Assembly (NCBI GenBank): GCA_023264615.1
Contig: JAHFLU010000003.1
Span: 1-35,970, forward strand
Origin: a bacterium
GTDB taxonomy: Bacteria > Patescibacteriota > Minisyncoccia > Phycocordibacterales > VMGT01
Length of the DNA stretch: 35,970 nucleotides
Direction of reading: 5' to 3'
The notes beneath the pieces are model-generated. The model had not been told where the DNA came from. It saw nothing but the letters and a program-made list of their open reading frames with translations, and searched no databases. This document shows positions 7,978 through 16,104 of the stretch, piece after piece (the first letter of the stretch is position 1; each line of letters begins with the position of its first letter). The position numbers and the translations under genes are program-made.

Positions 7978-9315
7978 TTATTTTTCAAGAGAAAAAACGA
8001 TGGTGTCGGGATTCGCTGGCATGTTGTCGCGACCGATGATCTGAAATTCCGGCAACGGCACAATAAACTTCCCCCCGTTTTCTATATACTCACCCTCGCG
8101 CTTGAGAAATTCCGGCATAAAGTGCCATGGCAGCACGAGAAAATAATCCGGCTTATCCGCGCGCGCCTGTTCTTCAGAAATCACCGGTATACCGGTGCCA
8201 ATGGTATACTTGCCCCATTTCATAGGGTTCCTTTCCGCAGCAGCTATAACCCTTGTACGATCAAGACCAAAGTACTGCAAGAGCGTGTTGCCTTTTGTGG
8301 AGGCACCATACGCATAGACAACTTCTCCATTTTTTTGCACTTCATCAATAAACCTATTGAGCTCATTTTTGATTCGCTCCACACGGATAGCAAACTGATC
8401 GTAGACGGCGCGGGACTGCAAACCGAGAGCTTCTTCACTTTTCCGCAGTGCGAGAACCCTCTCTTTCGCTCCGCTTCGACTGCTTCCGACCAAGTTTCCC
8501 TTGTGTCGAATATAGGTACGGAAACTGCCACCGTTGACTTCATTCAATTCGAGATCGAACACCTCAAGGTTGTGGCGATCAAGCAATCCTTCGAGTGAGT
8601 ACAAAGAGTAATATTCGATATGCTCGTGGATAATGTTGTCAAAATTGTTTTGCTTCAGCATGAGCGGAAGATACGCCTGTTGAATCACAAAAACTCCGTC
8701 TGGATCGAGTGCTTTTTCTACATCTGCAACAAATGTATTTGGATCATCGAGGTCATAGAACATCGCAATTGCTGTTATAATCTTCGCTTTCGTAGTACCA
8801 AATTCCCTTGCAAACAGTTCATATCCAAAAAAGTCATTGAATATCTTCGTTGTCCCTTTCTCCGCGAGCTCCATCAGATTGTTTGCAGGCTCGAAACCCA
8901 CGAGACAAAGTCCCCGTGTTTTATATGCACGAAGCATCGTCGAGTCATTGCTTCCGATATCGACGACAATATCGCCAGCCGAAAGTTTCGGCATTGATTC
9001 GGTCGTATTCGCAAGCTCCGTCAATGCATCGGTCATTGATGTATTCACACCAGAGCGATACCAATAATTTCGATACATCTTTTTCGGTGAAACTGTGTGC
9101 CGCAGCTGAAGCAGCCCGCAACCCCGTTTCGCTGCATCGCAGAGCACCAATTGAAGAGGGTAGGCCTCTTCGTTTCGAAGCGTCTTTGTATCGGGGCTAT
9201 CGATAAAATTAGAAATATACAAATTACCCAAAGAAAGAATGTCGGAGAGTTCGGAATTGCCGCACACGCGACACCCCGAAGCTCTCCGACAATGTTGTTC
9301 TGAATTGTTACTCAT
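7978..9315 (-). CDS. Sugar-nucleotide C-methyltransferase (SAM dependent)
   Basis: A 445-aa three-part enzyme of the NDP-hexose C-methyltransferase type. The N-terminus has a zinc-type cysteine cluster (CRVCG, later CDAAKRGCG) with LGNLYISNFI. The central SAM-binding domain has VVDIGSNDSTMLRAY and LVGFEPA. The C-terminal domain has VVYAYGASTKGNTLLQYFGL, typical of this family. Such enzymes methylate a carbon of a 4-keto-6-deoxy sugar nucleotide. Its ATG overlaps the stop of the Gmd-like gene by 4 nt (9312-9315), tying it to a GDP-4-keto-6-deoxyhexose source. It is the last gene of the long minus-strand run and ends just before the terminator at 7948-7971. A large antisense ORF (7609-8598) is a shadow. 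Confidence 0.87.
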   Translation of the reverse strand: MSNNSEQHCRRASGCRVCGNSELSDILSLGNLYISNFIDSPDTKTLRNEEAYPLQLVLCDAAKRGCGLLQLRHTVSPKKMYRNYWYRSGVNTSMTDALTELANTTESMPKLSAGDIVVDIGSNDSTMLRAYKTRGLCLVGFEPANNLMELAEKGTTKIFNDFFGYELFAREFGTTKAKIITAIAMFYDLDDPNTFVADVEKALDPDGVFVIQQAYLPLMLKQNNFDNIIHEHIEYYSLYSLEGLLDRHNLEVFDLELNEVNGGSFRTYIRHKGNLVGSSRSGAKERVLALRKSEEALGLQSRAVYDQFAIRVERIKNELNRFIDEVQKNGEVVYAYGASTKGNTLLQYFGLDRTRVIAAAERNPMKWGKYTIGTGIPVISEEQARADKPDYFLVLPWHFMPEFLKREGEYIENGGKFIVPLPEFQIIGRDNMPANPDTIVFSLEK

Positions 9316-10307
9316 GAAAGTGGTTGCAAAACAGTTGTCTGCAAAGACCGCACACTGCGCATATCTGCTTCAACCATAATCTGCACAAGGTTACTAAAGC
9401 TGACGTTCGGCTCCCAGTGAAGTTTTTCTTTTGCTTTCCTCGAATCGCCTAAAATTCGCACTTTATCCGGGTGACGCTTAAAACGGTCATCAATTTTTAC
9501 ATGCTCGCGCCAATCGAGTCCAACGTATGAAAATGCCGTGTCAACGAATTCTTCGACTGAATGAGAAATGCCCGTCGCGATTACATAATCTTCAGGCGTG
9601 TCCTGCTGAAGCATTCGCCACATCGCTTCGACATATTCCGGAGCATACCCCCAGTCACGCTGTGCCCCCATATCCCCAAGAATGAGTTTCTCTTCACTCC
9701 CATTTTTAATCTTCGCTACACCATTTGTAATCTTTCGTGTTACAAAACCGGGCCCGCGGCGAGGACTTTCGTGATTATACAGAATTCCTGAAACGGCATA
9801 CATGTCAAACTGCTTCCGAAAAACATGCACCATGTTATGTGCATACAGCTTTGCAGCCCCGTATGGATTTCTTGGCCTGCATAATGCACTTTCAGACTGC
9901 GGCGAGATATTTGTATCACCAAATATTTCCGCACTCGATGCCTGAAAGAAATGGGCATTCGACTTTGCATCTCGGAGCACTTCGAGAATATGCACTGGTC
10001 CAAGTGCTGTCGCATTGCTTGTCATTGCCGGATGTTCAAGCGAAGTCACCACAGACGACGGAGAGGCAAGATTGTATACCTCGTCCGGAACTACAGAGCG
10101 AACCGCGCGTGCAATCGATGCATACTCGCACACGTCTCCCTCATAGAGCTTTACCTGCTCATACGCATACTGAAAATCAGGATTGACCCGGTCTTCCGGA
10201 CGAACGAGGCCAAACACCTCGTATCCCTTTGAGAGGAGTAGTTCCGTAAGATACGACCCGTCCTGGCCGAAAATTCCTGTGATTAATGCTCGTTTTTTTT
10301 CTATCAT
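9312..10307 (-). CDS. GDP-mannose 4,6-dehydratase-like SDR (second copy)
   Basis: A 331-aa extended short-chain dehydrogenase. The NADP-binding loop is ITGIFGQDGSYLTELLLSKG, the catalytic Glu is in QASSAEIFGD, the Tyr-Lys pair is in NPYGAAKLYAHN, and the GDP/tetramer loop is [16 protein letters not shown]. All are Gmd-type, and it is clearly a paralogue of the Gmd at 11343. One sequence difference is SSAE where the other copy has SSSE. It may be a second dehydratase or a Gmd-derived 4-reductase (Rmd-like), giving a rhamnose- or talose-type product. It overlaps both neighbours by 4 nt (ATGA at 9312-9315 and 10304-10307), so stoichiometric coexpression is expected. Confidence 0.85.
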   Translation of the reverse strand: MIEKKRALITGIFGQDGSYLTELLLSKGYEVFGLVRPEDRVNPDFQYAYEQVKLYEGDVCEYASIARAVRSVVPDEVYNLASPSSVVTSLEHPAMTSNATALGPVHILEVLRDAKSNAHFFQASSAEIFGDTNISPQSESALCRPRNPYGAAKLYAHNMVHVFRKQFDMYAVSGILYNHESPRRGPGFVTRKITNGVAKIKNGSEEKLILGDMGAQRDWGYAPEYVEAMWRMLQQDTPEDYVIATGISHSVEEFVDTAFSYVGLDWREHVKIDDRFKRHPDKVRILGDSRKAKEKLHWEPNVSFSNLVQIMVEADMRSVRSLQTTVLQPLS

Positions 10308-11335
10308 ACAAATACCTTAATTCTCTCGTTTTTCATTTTAGTATCCGGATGCGTAGCATACCAGGCAAATGTACTCTTGAGCCCGTCGCGCAATGACACA
10401 TCTGCGGCCCATCCTACCAATTTCTTTATCTTCTGTACATCTCCGCGGCGACGTGCGACTGAACCTTTTGGCGCTTCGTGTATATCCAGTTTTTTCGGCC
10501 GCCACTCTGCAACGTCAAAAAGTGTCTCGACCAGTACGCGAATCGGCGTTTCCTCTGCAACACCAATATGTACTGTCTCGATTGGTTGCCCATCCGTTTT
10601 TCCAGACTCCATAAGAAGCACCATCGCAGCAACCGCATCATCGATGTAGCAAAACGAGCGTGTATCAGTCGCGCCGTAAATTGGAAATGGGTCGATACGC
10701 GCTGCGATGCGTAATGAGAGTTCCGGGATGACATGATTATAGCCCGCCCGTGGCCCATAGAAATTATGCGGACGCACAATGACACCGCGAAACTTGTAGT
10801 GCTCCGCATAGTGAATAAGAAACAGTTCACCGAGAAGTTTTGTACCGGCATACGTCCATCGCGGGTTATATGTATCCGCAATCACGAGCGGCACATTTTC
10901 TGGCGTTGGGATCGGCAGCTGGCCAAATGAGGAGAGCCCTCCCGCATACGCTTCGTTTGAAGACGTGAAAAGAATCTTGCCGCGAGCATTCTTTTTCCGA
11001 AACCATTCGAGAAAAAGAAGGATTGTCGCCGTATTGATCCGCATAACCTCATGCGGCATGTCATAGAAAATACCCGTCCCGTTCACTGCAGCAAGATGAT
11101 ATACATGATCATATTGAGAACCCAGCCGCAGGTACGCACGCGGATCAGTGAGGTCAAGATTCAAAAATGTCACGCGGGAATTCTTGAGTACTGTTTTAAG
11201 CTCAGCATCCATACGTCCACGAAAAAGGTTGTCAACCAAAACAAGTTTGGCGGTTGACGTACTAAGCAGGTGACGTGCGAGATGATATCCGACAAAGCCC
11301 GCACCGCCCGTTATAAGTATTTTTTTTCTCTCCAT
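10304..11335 (-). CDS. NAD-dependent epimerase/dehydratase (extended SDR)
   Basis: A 343-aa SDR with the nucleotide-binding loop [19 protein letters not shown], a Ser-rich active-site strand ILFTSSNEAYAGG, and Tyr-Lys in RWTYAGTKLLGE. NFYGPRAGYNHVIPELSLRI marks the substrate domain typical of sugar-nucleotide epimerases. It sits between two Gmd-type enzymes, starting 7 nt after the first and overlapping the second, so it probably acts on GDP-4-keto-6-deoxymannose or a close derivative as an epimerase, reductase or further dehydratase. The exact reaction cannot be settled from motifs. The product likely feeds the C-methyltransferase at 7978 and the glycosyltransferases upstream. Confidence 0.85.
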   Translation of the reverse strand: MERKKILITGGAGFVGYHLARHLLSTSTAKLVLVDNLFRGRMDAELKTVLKNSRVTFLNLDLTDPRAYLRLGSQYDHVYHLAAVNGTGIFYDMPHEVMRINTATILLFLEWFRKKNARGKILFTSSNEAYAGGLSSFGQLPIPTPENVPLVIADTYNPRWTYAGTKLLGELFLIHYAEHYKFRGVIVRPHNFYGPRAGYNHVIPELSLRIAARIDPFPIYGATDTRSFCYIDDAVAAMVLLMESGKTDGQPIETVHIGVAEETPIRVLVETLFDVAEWRPKKLDIHEAPKGSVARRRGDVQKIKKLVGWAADVSLRDGLKSTFAWYATHPDTKMKNERIKVFV

Positions 11336-11342
11336 AATAATT

Positions 11343-12407
11343 TTATATCATCTGCACCAAAGATGTTCCTTTGTTCGCTTCTGGAACAATAGGAACTTCC
11401 TTGATACCAAGTTTAACGAGTTCGGCATCCATCATTATCGCCACTAAATCATGAAATTTCACCATCGGCTTCCATCCAAGCTTACGTTGTGCTTTATGCG
11501 CATCTCCTACAAGAAGATTGACCTCTGCAGGACGATAAAGCCGGGGATCAATAACAAGATATTTCTTCCAGTGCGGTAAGCCAACATATGAAAAACAAGC
11601 TTCGAGAAATTCCTTGACTGTATGCGTTTCCCCCGTTGCTATAACGTAATCGTCCGGTTTCTCCTGTTGTAACATGCGCCACATCGCATCCACATATTCG
11701 GGTGCATAACCCCAATCTCTTTTTGCATGCAGATTACCGAGGAATAATTTGTCACGTTTTCCCGCCGCAATCTCAGCAACCCCCTGTGTTATTTTTCTCG
11801 TAACAAAGTTCTCTCCACGGCGAGGACTTTCGTGGTTAAATAAAATACCATTACATGCAAACAGTTTATAGCTATCCCGATACAGCGCCACACTATTATG
11901 GGCAAACACCTTTGCGATTCCATATGGACTTTTGGGATTAAATGGTGTCTTTTCACTCTGGGGTGTATCAAGTACTGCGCCGTACATTTCGGATGAGGAT
12001 GCCTGATAGAGTCTCGTTTGAATTCCCGAGTGACGTATCGCCTCAAGCAACCGTACTGTCCCCAACCCAACAACATCCATAGTATATTCCGGCAAATCAA
12101 AACTTATCCGCACATGACTCTGTGCGCCAAGATTGTATATTTCATCAGGCCGAACAAGTTCAAAAGCACGTAGCAGGCTACTACCATCTGAAAGATCGCC
12201 ATAGTGAAGATGGAAGGCATCCTTGTACTCACCACGAGTATAAAGCGGCAACAACCGCTCACGATTAAGAGAACTCGACCGCCGAACAATGCCGTGCACT
12301 TCGTATCCTTTTGCAAGCAAAAGTTCCGCAAGATATGATCCATCCTGTCCCGTTACGCCAGTAATAAGCGCTTTTTTTCTGACATGTACCATATGATATA
12401 TATTCAA
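11343..12407 (-). CDS. gmd: GDP-mannose 4,6-dehydratase
   Basis: A 354-aa enzyme that converts GDP-D-mannose to GDP-4-keto-6-deoxy-D-mannose, the entry point to GDP-fucose, GDP-rhamnose and related sugars. Seen in order: [20 protein letters not shown] (NADP loop), [44 protein letters not shown] (catalytic Ser/Glu), [12 protein letters not shown] (Tyr/Lys) and [16 protein letters not shown]. Length and motifs match canonical Gmd. The start is uncertain: ATG 12407 or ATG 12392 ([12 protein letters not shown]); neither has a Shine-Dalgarno, and an AT-rich TATATATCAT precedes the second. It leads the coupled cassette of four sugar-nucleotide genes. Confidence 0.92.
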   Translation of the reverse strand: MNIYHMVHVRKKALITGVTGQDGSYLAELLLAKGYEVHGIVRRSSSLNRERLLPLYTRGEYKDAFHLHYGDLSDGSSLLRAFELVRPDEIYNLGAQSHVRISFDLPEYTMDVVGLGTVRLLEAIRHSGIQTRLYQASSSEMYGAVLDTPQSEKTPFNPKSPYGIAKVFAHNSVALYRDSYKLFACNGILFNHESPRRGENFVTRKITQGVAEIAAGKRDKLFLGNLHAKRDWGYAPEYVDAMWRMLQQEKPDDYVIATGETHTVKEFLEACFSYVGLPHWKKYLVIDPRLYRPAEVNLLVGDAHKAQRKLGWKPMVKFHDLVAIMMDAELVKLGIKEVPIVPEANKGTSLVQMI

Positions 12408-12463
12408 GCAACTCGTAGCTTTATGTTACTCTACCTCAAAAACTAACATGCGACGACGGTCAC

Positions 12464-12498
12464 TTTGACAAAGAAACGCGTCAAGCGAGTAAGTCCTA
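12464..12498. repeat. Fragment of a repeat shared with the 28.6-kb element
   Basis: TTTGACAAAGAAACGCGTCA, continuing AGCGAGTAAGTCCTA, matches 28710-28744 at 30 of 35 positions by eye. It is the right end of the palindromic element there. No matching left arm or target duplication is visible near 12.4 kb, so it is a solo end or decayed copy. Its last bases (CTA) are the TAG stop of the GT4-GT9 gene. Confidence 0.6.
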
Positions 12499-14772
12499 CA
12501 TTGAATAATTTTTCAATACATACCCCGCAGCGTATAGTACATCTTCCACACTGCACGCATCAAGGGCCTTCTTATGCTCACTATCTTCCCCGCGCGCTTT
12601 AAACACAAAACTCGATGGATAAAATGGCGCAGGAGGAGTGACACATATGCTTTTCTTATCATGGGGAGGCTGCTCCCATGGATCGACGGGTCCCGTAATA
12701 TCAACAACCGGTACTCCCAAAGCATGTGCAATATAGACTGGACCGGTGTCAACTGCAATATACAGCGTGAGGGATTTGATCAATGCAGACAGCTCTTCGA
12801 GGGTAAAATGGGTGGCAATACTGTGTTGTTCTCCCGAGTTTGGAAGTGTCGCAACAAGTGCTTCAATCCGGCTCCGATCCTTCGCTCCGCCAATCCAAAC
12901 AATTTTTCCACCATGTCTTTCAACAAGCTGTTTCCCAACCTCGCCAAATCGGGCATCTCCCCATTCCTTAATCTTGTTCCCTGCCGTAATGCTTATCCCA
13001 ATGATAACATCAGTGGGACGTACGCCCTGTTCTTCTAGAAACACGCGTATTTGTTCTTTGGTTTCAGGCTTCATGTATACTTCTTTTGCAGGATATATGC
13101 TCTGAATGCCAGCATATTTGAGCATTTCGAGGTAAAACGCGGGAGCAAATGTATGGTGTTCGTACAGAACGGGAACGTTGTTAAGCCAGTCTGTTGTACG
13201 CTCCGCGAGAAAGCGCGGAAAATAGACAAGCTTAATCCGCGTCGGTATAAAACTCCAAAAAAAGAGTGAGCTCGAAAAGGCTGTTCCCGAAAACGAAAGA
13301 CCAACATCAAAAGACTTTTTCTGCAACATTCGCACAAACCGAAAAAGATGAAACTTATAGTCCTCGAGTACAATGAGCTCATCAATATACGGATTCCCCG
13401 CAAGTACCCCACCGGCTTTGCGAGATACAAGAACCGCAATAAAACTGTCGGGGTATGTTTTCTTGATTGTATGAAACACCGGCGTCGTGCATACAATATC
13501 GCCAATACGCGTAAGCTGCGGCATAATAAAAAAACGCTGCGGCCCTTTCCTCTTTCTCCTCCCTGAACGAATTTTTGAAAATACAAACGGTGCAAAGAAA
13601 AATGATATGCAAGTAAGAAACCATGTAAGAAAGCGTATCCGGAAATCCATTGTTATTGACTTTCGTTTACGTATCGGTGTTCGCGCCACCCTTGTAAGAA
13701 TCTCAAGTGTTTCCTTGCCACAGGTATCCCATGAAAAACGTTGGAGCTGGGCGGGACCTTTTGTCACAATTCCCCTCCGAAATATTTCATCGGTTGTAAG
13801 CCTCTCCATCGCACCTGCGATTTCCTCCGCATGATACGGATCAACAAGGACAGCAGCACCGTTCCCCCCAAGTTCAGCAGGACCAAAAATATTGGATGTA
13901 ATAGCGGGGATACCGCACGAGAGCGCTTCAAGAATAGGAAATCCTGTACCTTCTACAATACTCGGAAAGACTAATGCTTCTGCACGCTTATATACATACG
14001 AAAGCTCCGGTTCGTTGAGATGTCCCAAGAAATGAACTCTGTCTTCAATTCTTTCTTTGTCGATATATTTCTTCAATGTTGCATAATATTCGCCTTCACT
14101 CTTCCCGCCAATAACAAGATCGTGTACGAAGTCAGTATTTGCCTTTACGCATAGATTGAACGCCTGCACAATACGCAAGACATTTTTTCGTTCTTTAAGA
14201 GTCCCCGCAAAAAAGAAATACTTTTGCGGAAGAGGGAGTGAGGGTGCACGTTCCAAAACTTCGCATATTTTTTTGTACCCGTGATACACGACAGAAATTT
14301 TTTCTGCGGGAATATCGAAAAACCGCACTGTGTCGTTCTTTGTCGAATTTGACACCGCAATAATTTGATCGGCTCGGTGCATCGAATACCCGTGGTACCA
14401 GCCAATAAGAATACGTTTCAGGCGTTCGGAAAAATTCCGTGGTGCAAGATATTTATACGGATAATCAAGCGCTATGATGACGGACCGGCGTGGCTTAAAA
14501 AAGAGCGGTAGAACAGGCGTATTAAAAAGATATACATCGCAGGGGGTGGCGTACTTGAGGCGTGTCAGCCAGAGTCTTCCTGTTCCAAGTATTTCAGTAT
14601 GCCAATTTTTGCCTGGTAAATCCGGTTCTTGTTCCGGTTTTTCCTTAAGAAAAATCACGTACTCATTCTCCCTATCATTTTGCATCAGTGACTCCGCCCA
14701 ACCAAAAATAATCCTCGGAAGGCCACCGGGCTTTTTCTCACCGTACGGATGCATGATGATCCCTATTTTCAT
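12496..14772 (-). CDS. Two-domain glycosyltransferase: GT4 fused to GT9 (heptosyltransferase family)
   Basis: A 758-aa protein with two complete transferase domains in one frame. I start it at ATG 14772 (MKIGIIMHPYGEKKPGGLPR), whose ATGA overlaps the stop of the upstream GT4 gene. Residues 1 to about 370 are GT4: YFFFAGTLKERKNVLRIVQA and IVEGTGFPILEALSCGIPAI (EX7E intact). A hydrophobic stretch (FLTWFLTCISFFFAPFVF, about 385-405) then leads into GT9: RFFIMPQLTRIGDIVCTTPV, ISITAGNKIKEWGDARFGEV and YIAVDTGPVYIAHALGVPVV. GT9 enzymes add heptose or related sugars to lipopolysaccharide-like cores. The fusion implies two consecutive sugar additions held at the membrane. The stop codon lies on the edge of a repeat fragment. 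Confidence 0.87.
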   Translation of the reverse strand: MKIGIIMHPYGEKKPGGLPRIIFGWAESLMQNDRENEYVIFLKEKPEQEPDLPGKNWHTEILGTGRLWLTRLKYATPCDVYLFNTPVLPLFFKPRRSVIIALDYPYKYLAPRNFSERLKRILIGWYHGYSMHRADQIIAVSNSTKNDTVRFFDIPAEKISVVYHGYKKICEVLERAPSLPLPQKYFFFAGTLKERKNVLRIVQAFNLCVKANTDFVHDLVIGGKSEGEYYATLKKYIDKERIEDRVHFLGHLNEPELSYVYKRAEALVFPSIVEGTGFPILEALSCGIPAITSNIFGPAELGGNGAAVLVDPYHAEEIAGAMERLTTDEIFRRGIVTKGPAQLQRFSWDTCGKETLEILTRVARTPIRKRKSITMDFRIRFLTWFLTCISFFFAPFVFSKIRSGRRKRKGPQRFFIMPQLTRIGDIVCTTPVFHTIKKTYPDSFIAVLVSRKAGGVLAGNPYIDELIVLEDYKFHLFRFVRMLQKKSFDVGLSFSGTAFSSSLFFWSFIPTRIKLVYFPRFLAERTTDWLNNVPVLYEHHTFAPAFYLEMLKYAGIQSIYPAKEVYMKPETKEQIRVFLEEQGVRPTDVIIGISITAGNKIKEWGDARFGEVGKQLVERHGGKIVWIGGAKDRSRIEALVATLPNSGEQHSIATHFTLEELSALIKSLTLYIAVDTGPVYIAHALGVPVVDITGPVDPWEQPPHDKKSICVTPPAPFYPSSFVFKARGEDSEHKKALDACSVEDVLYAAGYVLKNYSM

Positions 14773-15899
14773 GAGCGTGTTGAGATGAATTGAATGATAC
14801 TTTTCGTTCTTTCCTCCCATGTATACTCTTTTGCTTTTTCTTTCCCGTACACAATTCGCTTCCGCACAGCATCTCCCTCCATCGATTCTTTAATTGCAAA
14901 AGCGAGCGCATGCGGATCGTCCGGTTCATAAAAGCACACTTCCCGCTCCGTAACGACCTCACGATTCGCGAGTGTACTACTCACAACCATCGGACGTAGA
15001 GATGCAAGAAATTCAAATATCTTCATCGGCGATGTCTCGGTATATGAATACTGATTCGATTTTGTCCCCAGTACAAGCACGACATCCGCAGCCGAAACCC
15101 ACGACGGAACATCTCGGAAAGGTTTATGTCCGACACAGACAACATTTTCAGGTATTTTTTGTACCCCCGTTGCCATGCGGAATCCTTCCTCTGTCCCGCC
15201 CACCATATAAAACAATATCTCCGGGAGCATCGCTGCCGTTTGAGCGATAATCCCTAAACCTTTCCAGTCATAAAACTGTCCTGTATGTACGGCAACCACG
15301 CGCTCTAGAGAAAGTCCGAGGGCCATGCGGGCTTCCCTTTTCGACAAACGAGAAGGAAACAATTTTGGATCGATACCATTCGGTGCCGTTATACTCTTTT
15401 CTTGCGGAATACGAAAATCTGCACGAAACCGCGCAGCAACAGCGCGGCTGTTCGTTATAATGCCCCGCACACGTCTGACAAAAAAAGAGAGCATGGGACT
15501 TTTCCTCTTGCTCCCATGTACTTCAAAAAATACAGGCACAGAAAGAAGCGGGAGAAGAAAAAAAGAAAATTGATCAAGATCAATCGTATATACTATTGCT
15601 TTTTCTCTACGAACTTTGAAAAAAAGATACAGAAACGATGTGATGCAAAAAGAGAGAGACTTCAGGTTGAACGCAATGCCGCTCTTTCCACAGAGAAGAA
15701 CCGGTACTCGGCGAATGGGTATATTTTCCTCAAGCGCATAGAAATCTTCGATGGAGTCGCAGAGCGGATTATGCTGTCGGGGCAGAATCAATTCAAGATC
15801 AATACCTGCTGCAACAAAAGCCTCGCATTGTTTTGCGAGTTGGATTCCATGTGCTTTTTCGTTCGGCATCCGTGCGTTGGCAACGTAGTACATCTTCAT
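14769..15899 (-). CDS. GT4 family glycosyltransferase
   Basis: A 376-aa GT4 enzyme. I prefer ATG 15899 (MKMYYVANARMPNEKAHGIQ) to 15920, since the family begins this way with its N-terminal beta strand; AAGG precedes it at 3 nt, and at 9 nt before a second ATG (15893). Motifs: EKAHGIQLAKQCEAFVAAGI near the N-terminus, RVVAVHTGQFYDWKGLGIIA at the domain junction, and ETSPMKIFEFLASLRPMVVS containing EX7E. It is coupled by ATGA to the GT4-GT9 fusion. A possible promoter (TATGAT or TATAGT, near 15925) lies between this gene and the long hairpin at 15979-16071, so it may start a transcription unit. Confidence 0.87.
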   Translation of the reverse strand: MKMYYVANARMPNEKAHGIQLAKQCEAFVAAGIDLELILPRQHNPLCDSIEDFYALEENIPIRRVPVLLCGKSGIAFNLKSLSFCITSFLYLFFKVRREKAIVYTIDLDQFSFFLLPLLSVPVFFEVHGSKRKSPMLSFFVRRVRGIITNSRAVAARFRADFRIPQEKSITAPNGIDPKLFPSRLSKREARMALGLSLERVVAVHTGQFYDWKGLGIIAQTAAMLPEILFYMVGGTEEGFRMATGVQKIPENVVCVGHKPFRDVPSWVSAADVVLVLGTKSNQYSYTETSPMKIFEFLASLRPMVVSSTLANREVVTEREVCFYEPDDPHALAFAIKESMEGDAVRKRIVYGKEKAKEYTWEERTKSIIQFISTRS

Positions 15900-15978
15900 A
15901 TGCCTTGTTTCTTGCAACACTATATCATAGCAAAAAGTGACCCCAGAGAGAGCTCCAAGTACCTACGTTATCAATATT

Positions 15979-16071
15979 GCGATCATGGTAGCATAGTGGC
16001 TTTTTAGACAGTAAGGCTTGGCCTAGCCGCCTCGAGCGCTGTCTAAAAAGCCACTATGCTACCATGATCGC
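15979..16071. repeat. Perfect 33-bp inverted repeat with 27-nt loop
   Basis: GCGATCATGGTAGCATAGTG, continuing GCTTTTTAGACAG (15979-16011), is exactly reverse-complementary to 16039-16071. The 27-nt loop holds a smaller GGCT/AGCC palindrome. It lies in the 205-bp gap between two minus-strand GT4 genes and has no U-run, so it is not a standard terminator. Options are a mobile-element relic (the arm interior CTGTCTAAAAAG looks like an insertion-sequence end), a recombination site or an RNase III-type RNA hairpin. Confidence 0.85.
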
Positions 16072-16104
16072 TTCCATTTTGGTGCATGAAGGAAGGAATG
16101 ATAA

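Noticed and set aside
7609-8598. 329-aa plus-strand ORF
   Set aside because: It overlaps the end of the Nudix-like gene and is antisense to the well-supported methyltransferase; the translation has no recognisable domain and no ribosome site.
15402-16007. 201-aa plus-strand ORF
   Set aside because: Antisense to a GT4 gene and ending inside the 33-bp hairpin; Lys/Arg-rich with no domain.
15979-16071. Reading the long hairpin as a rho-independent terminator
   Set aside because: Neither strand has a U-tract after the stem, and the perfect 33-bp stem is far longer than usual.
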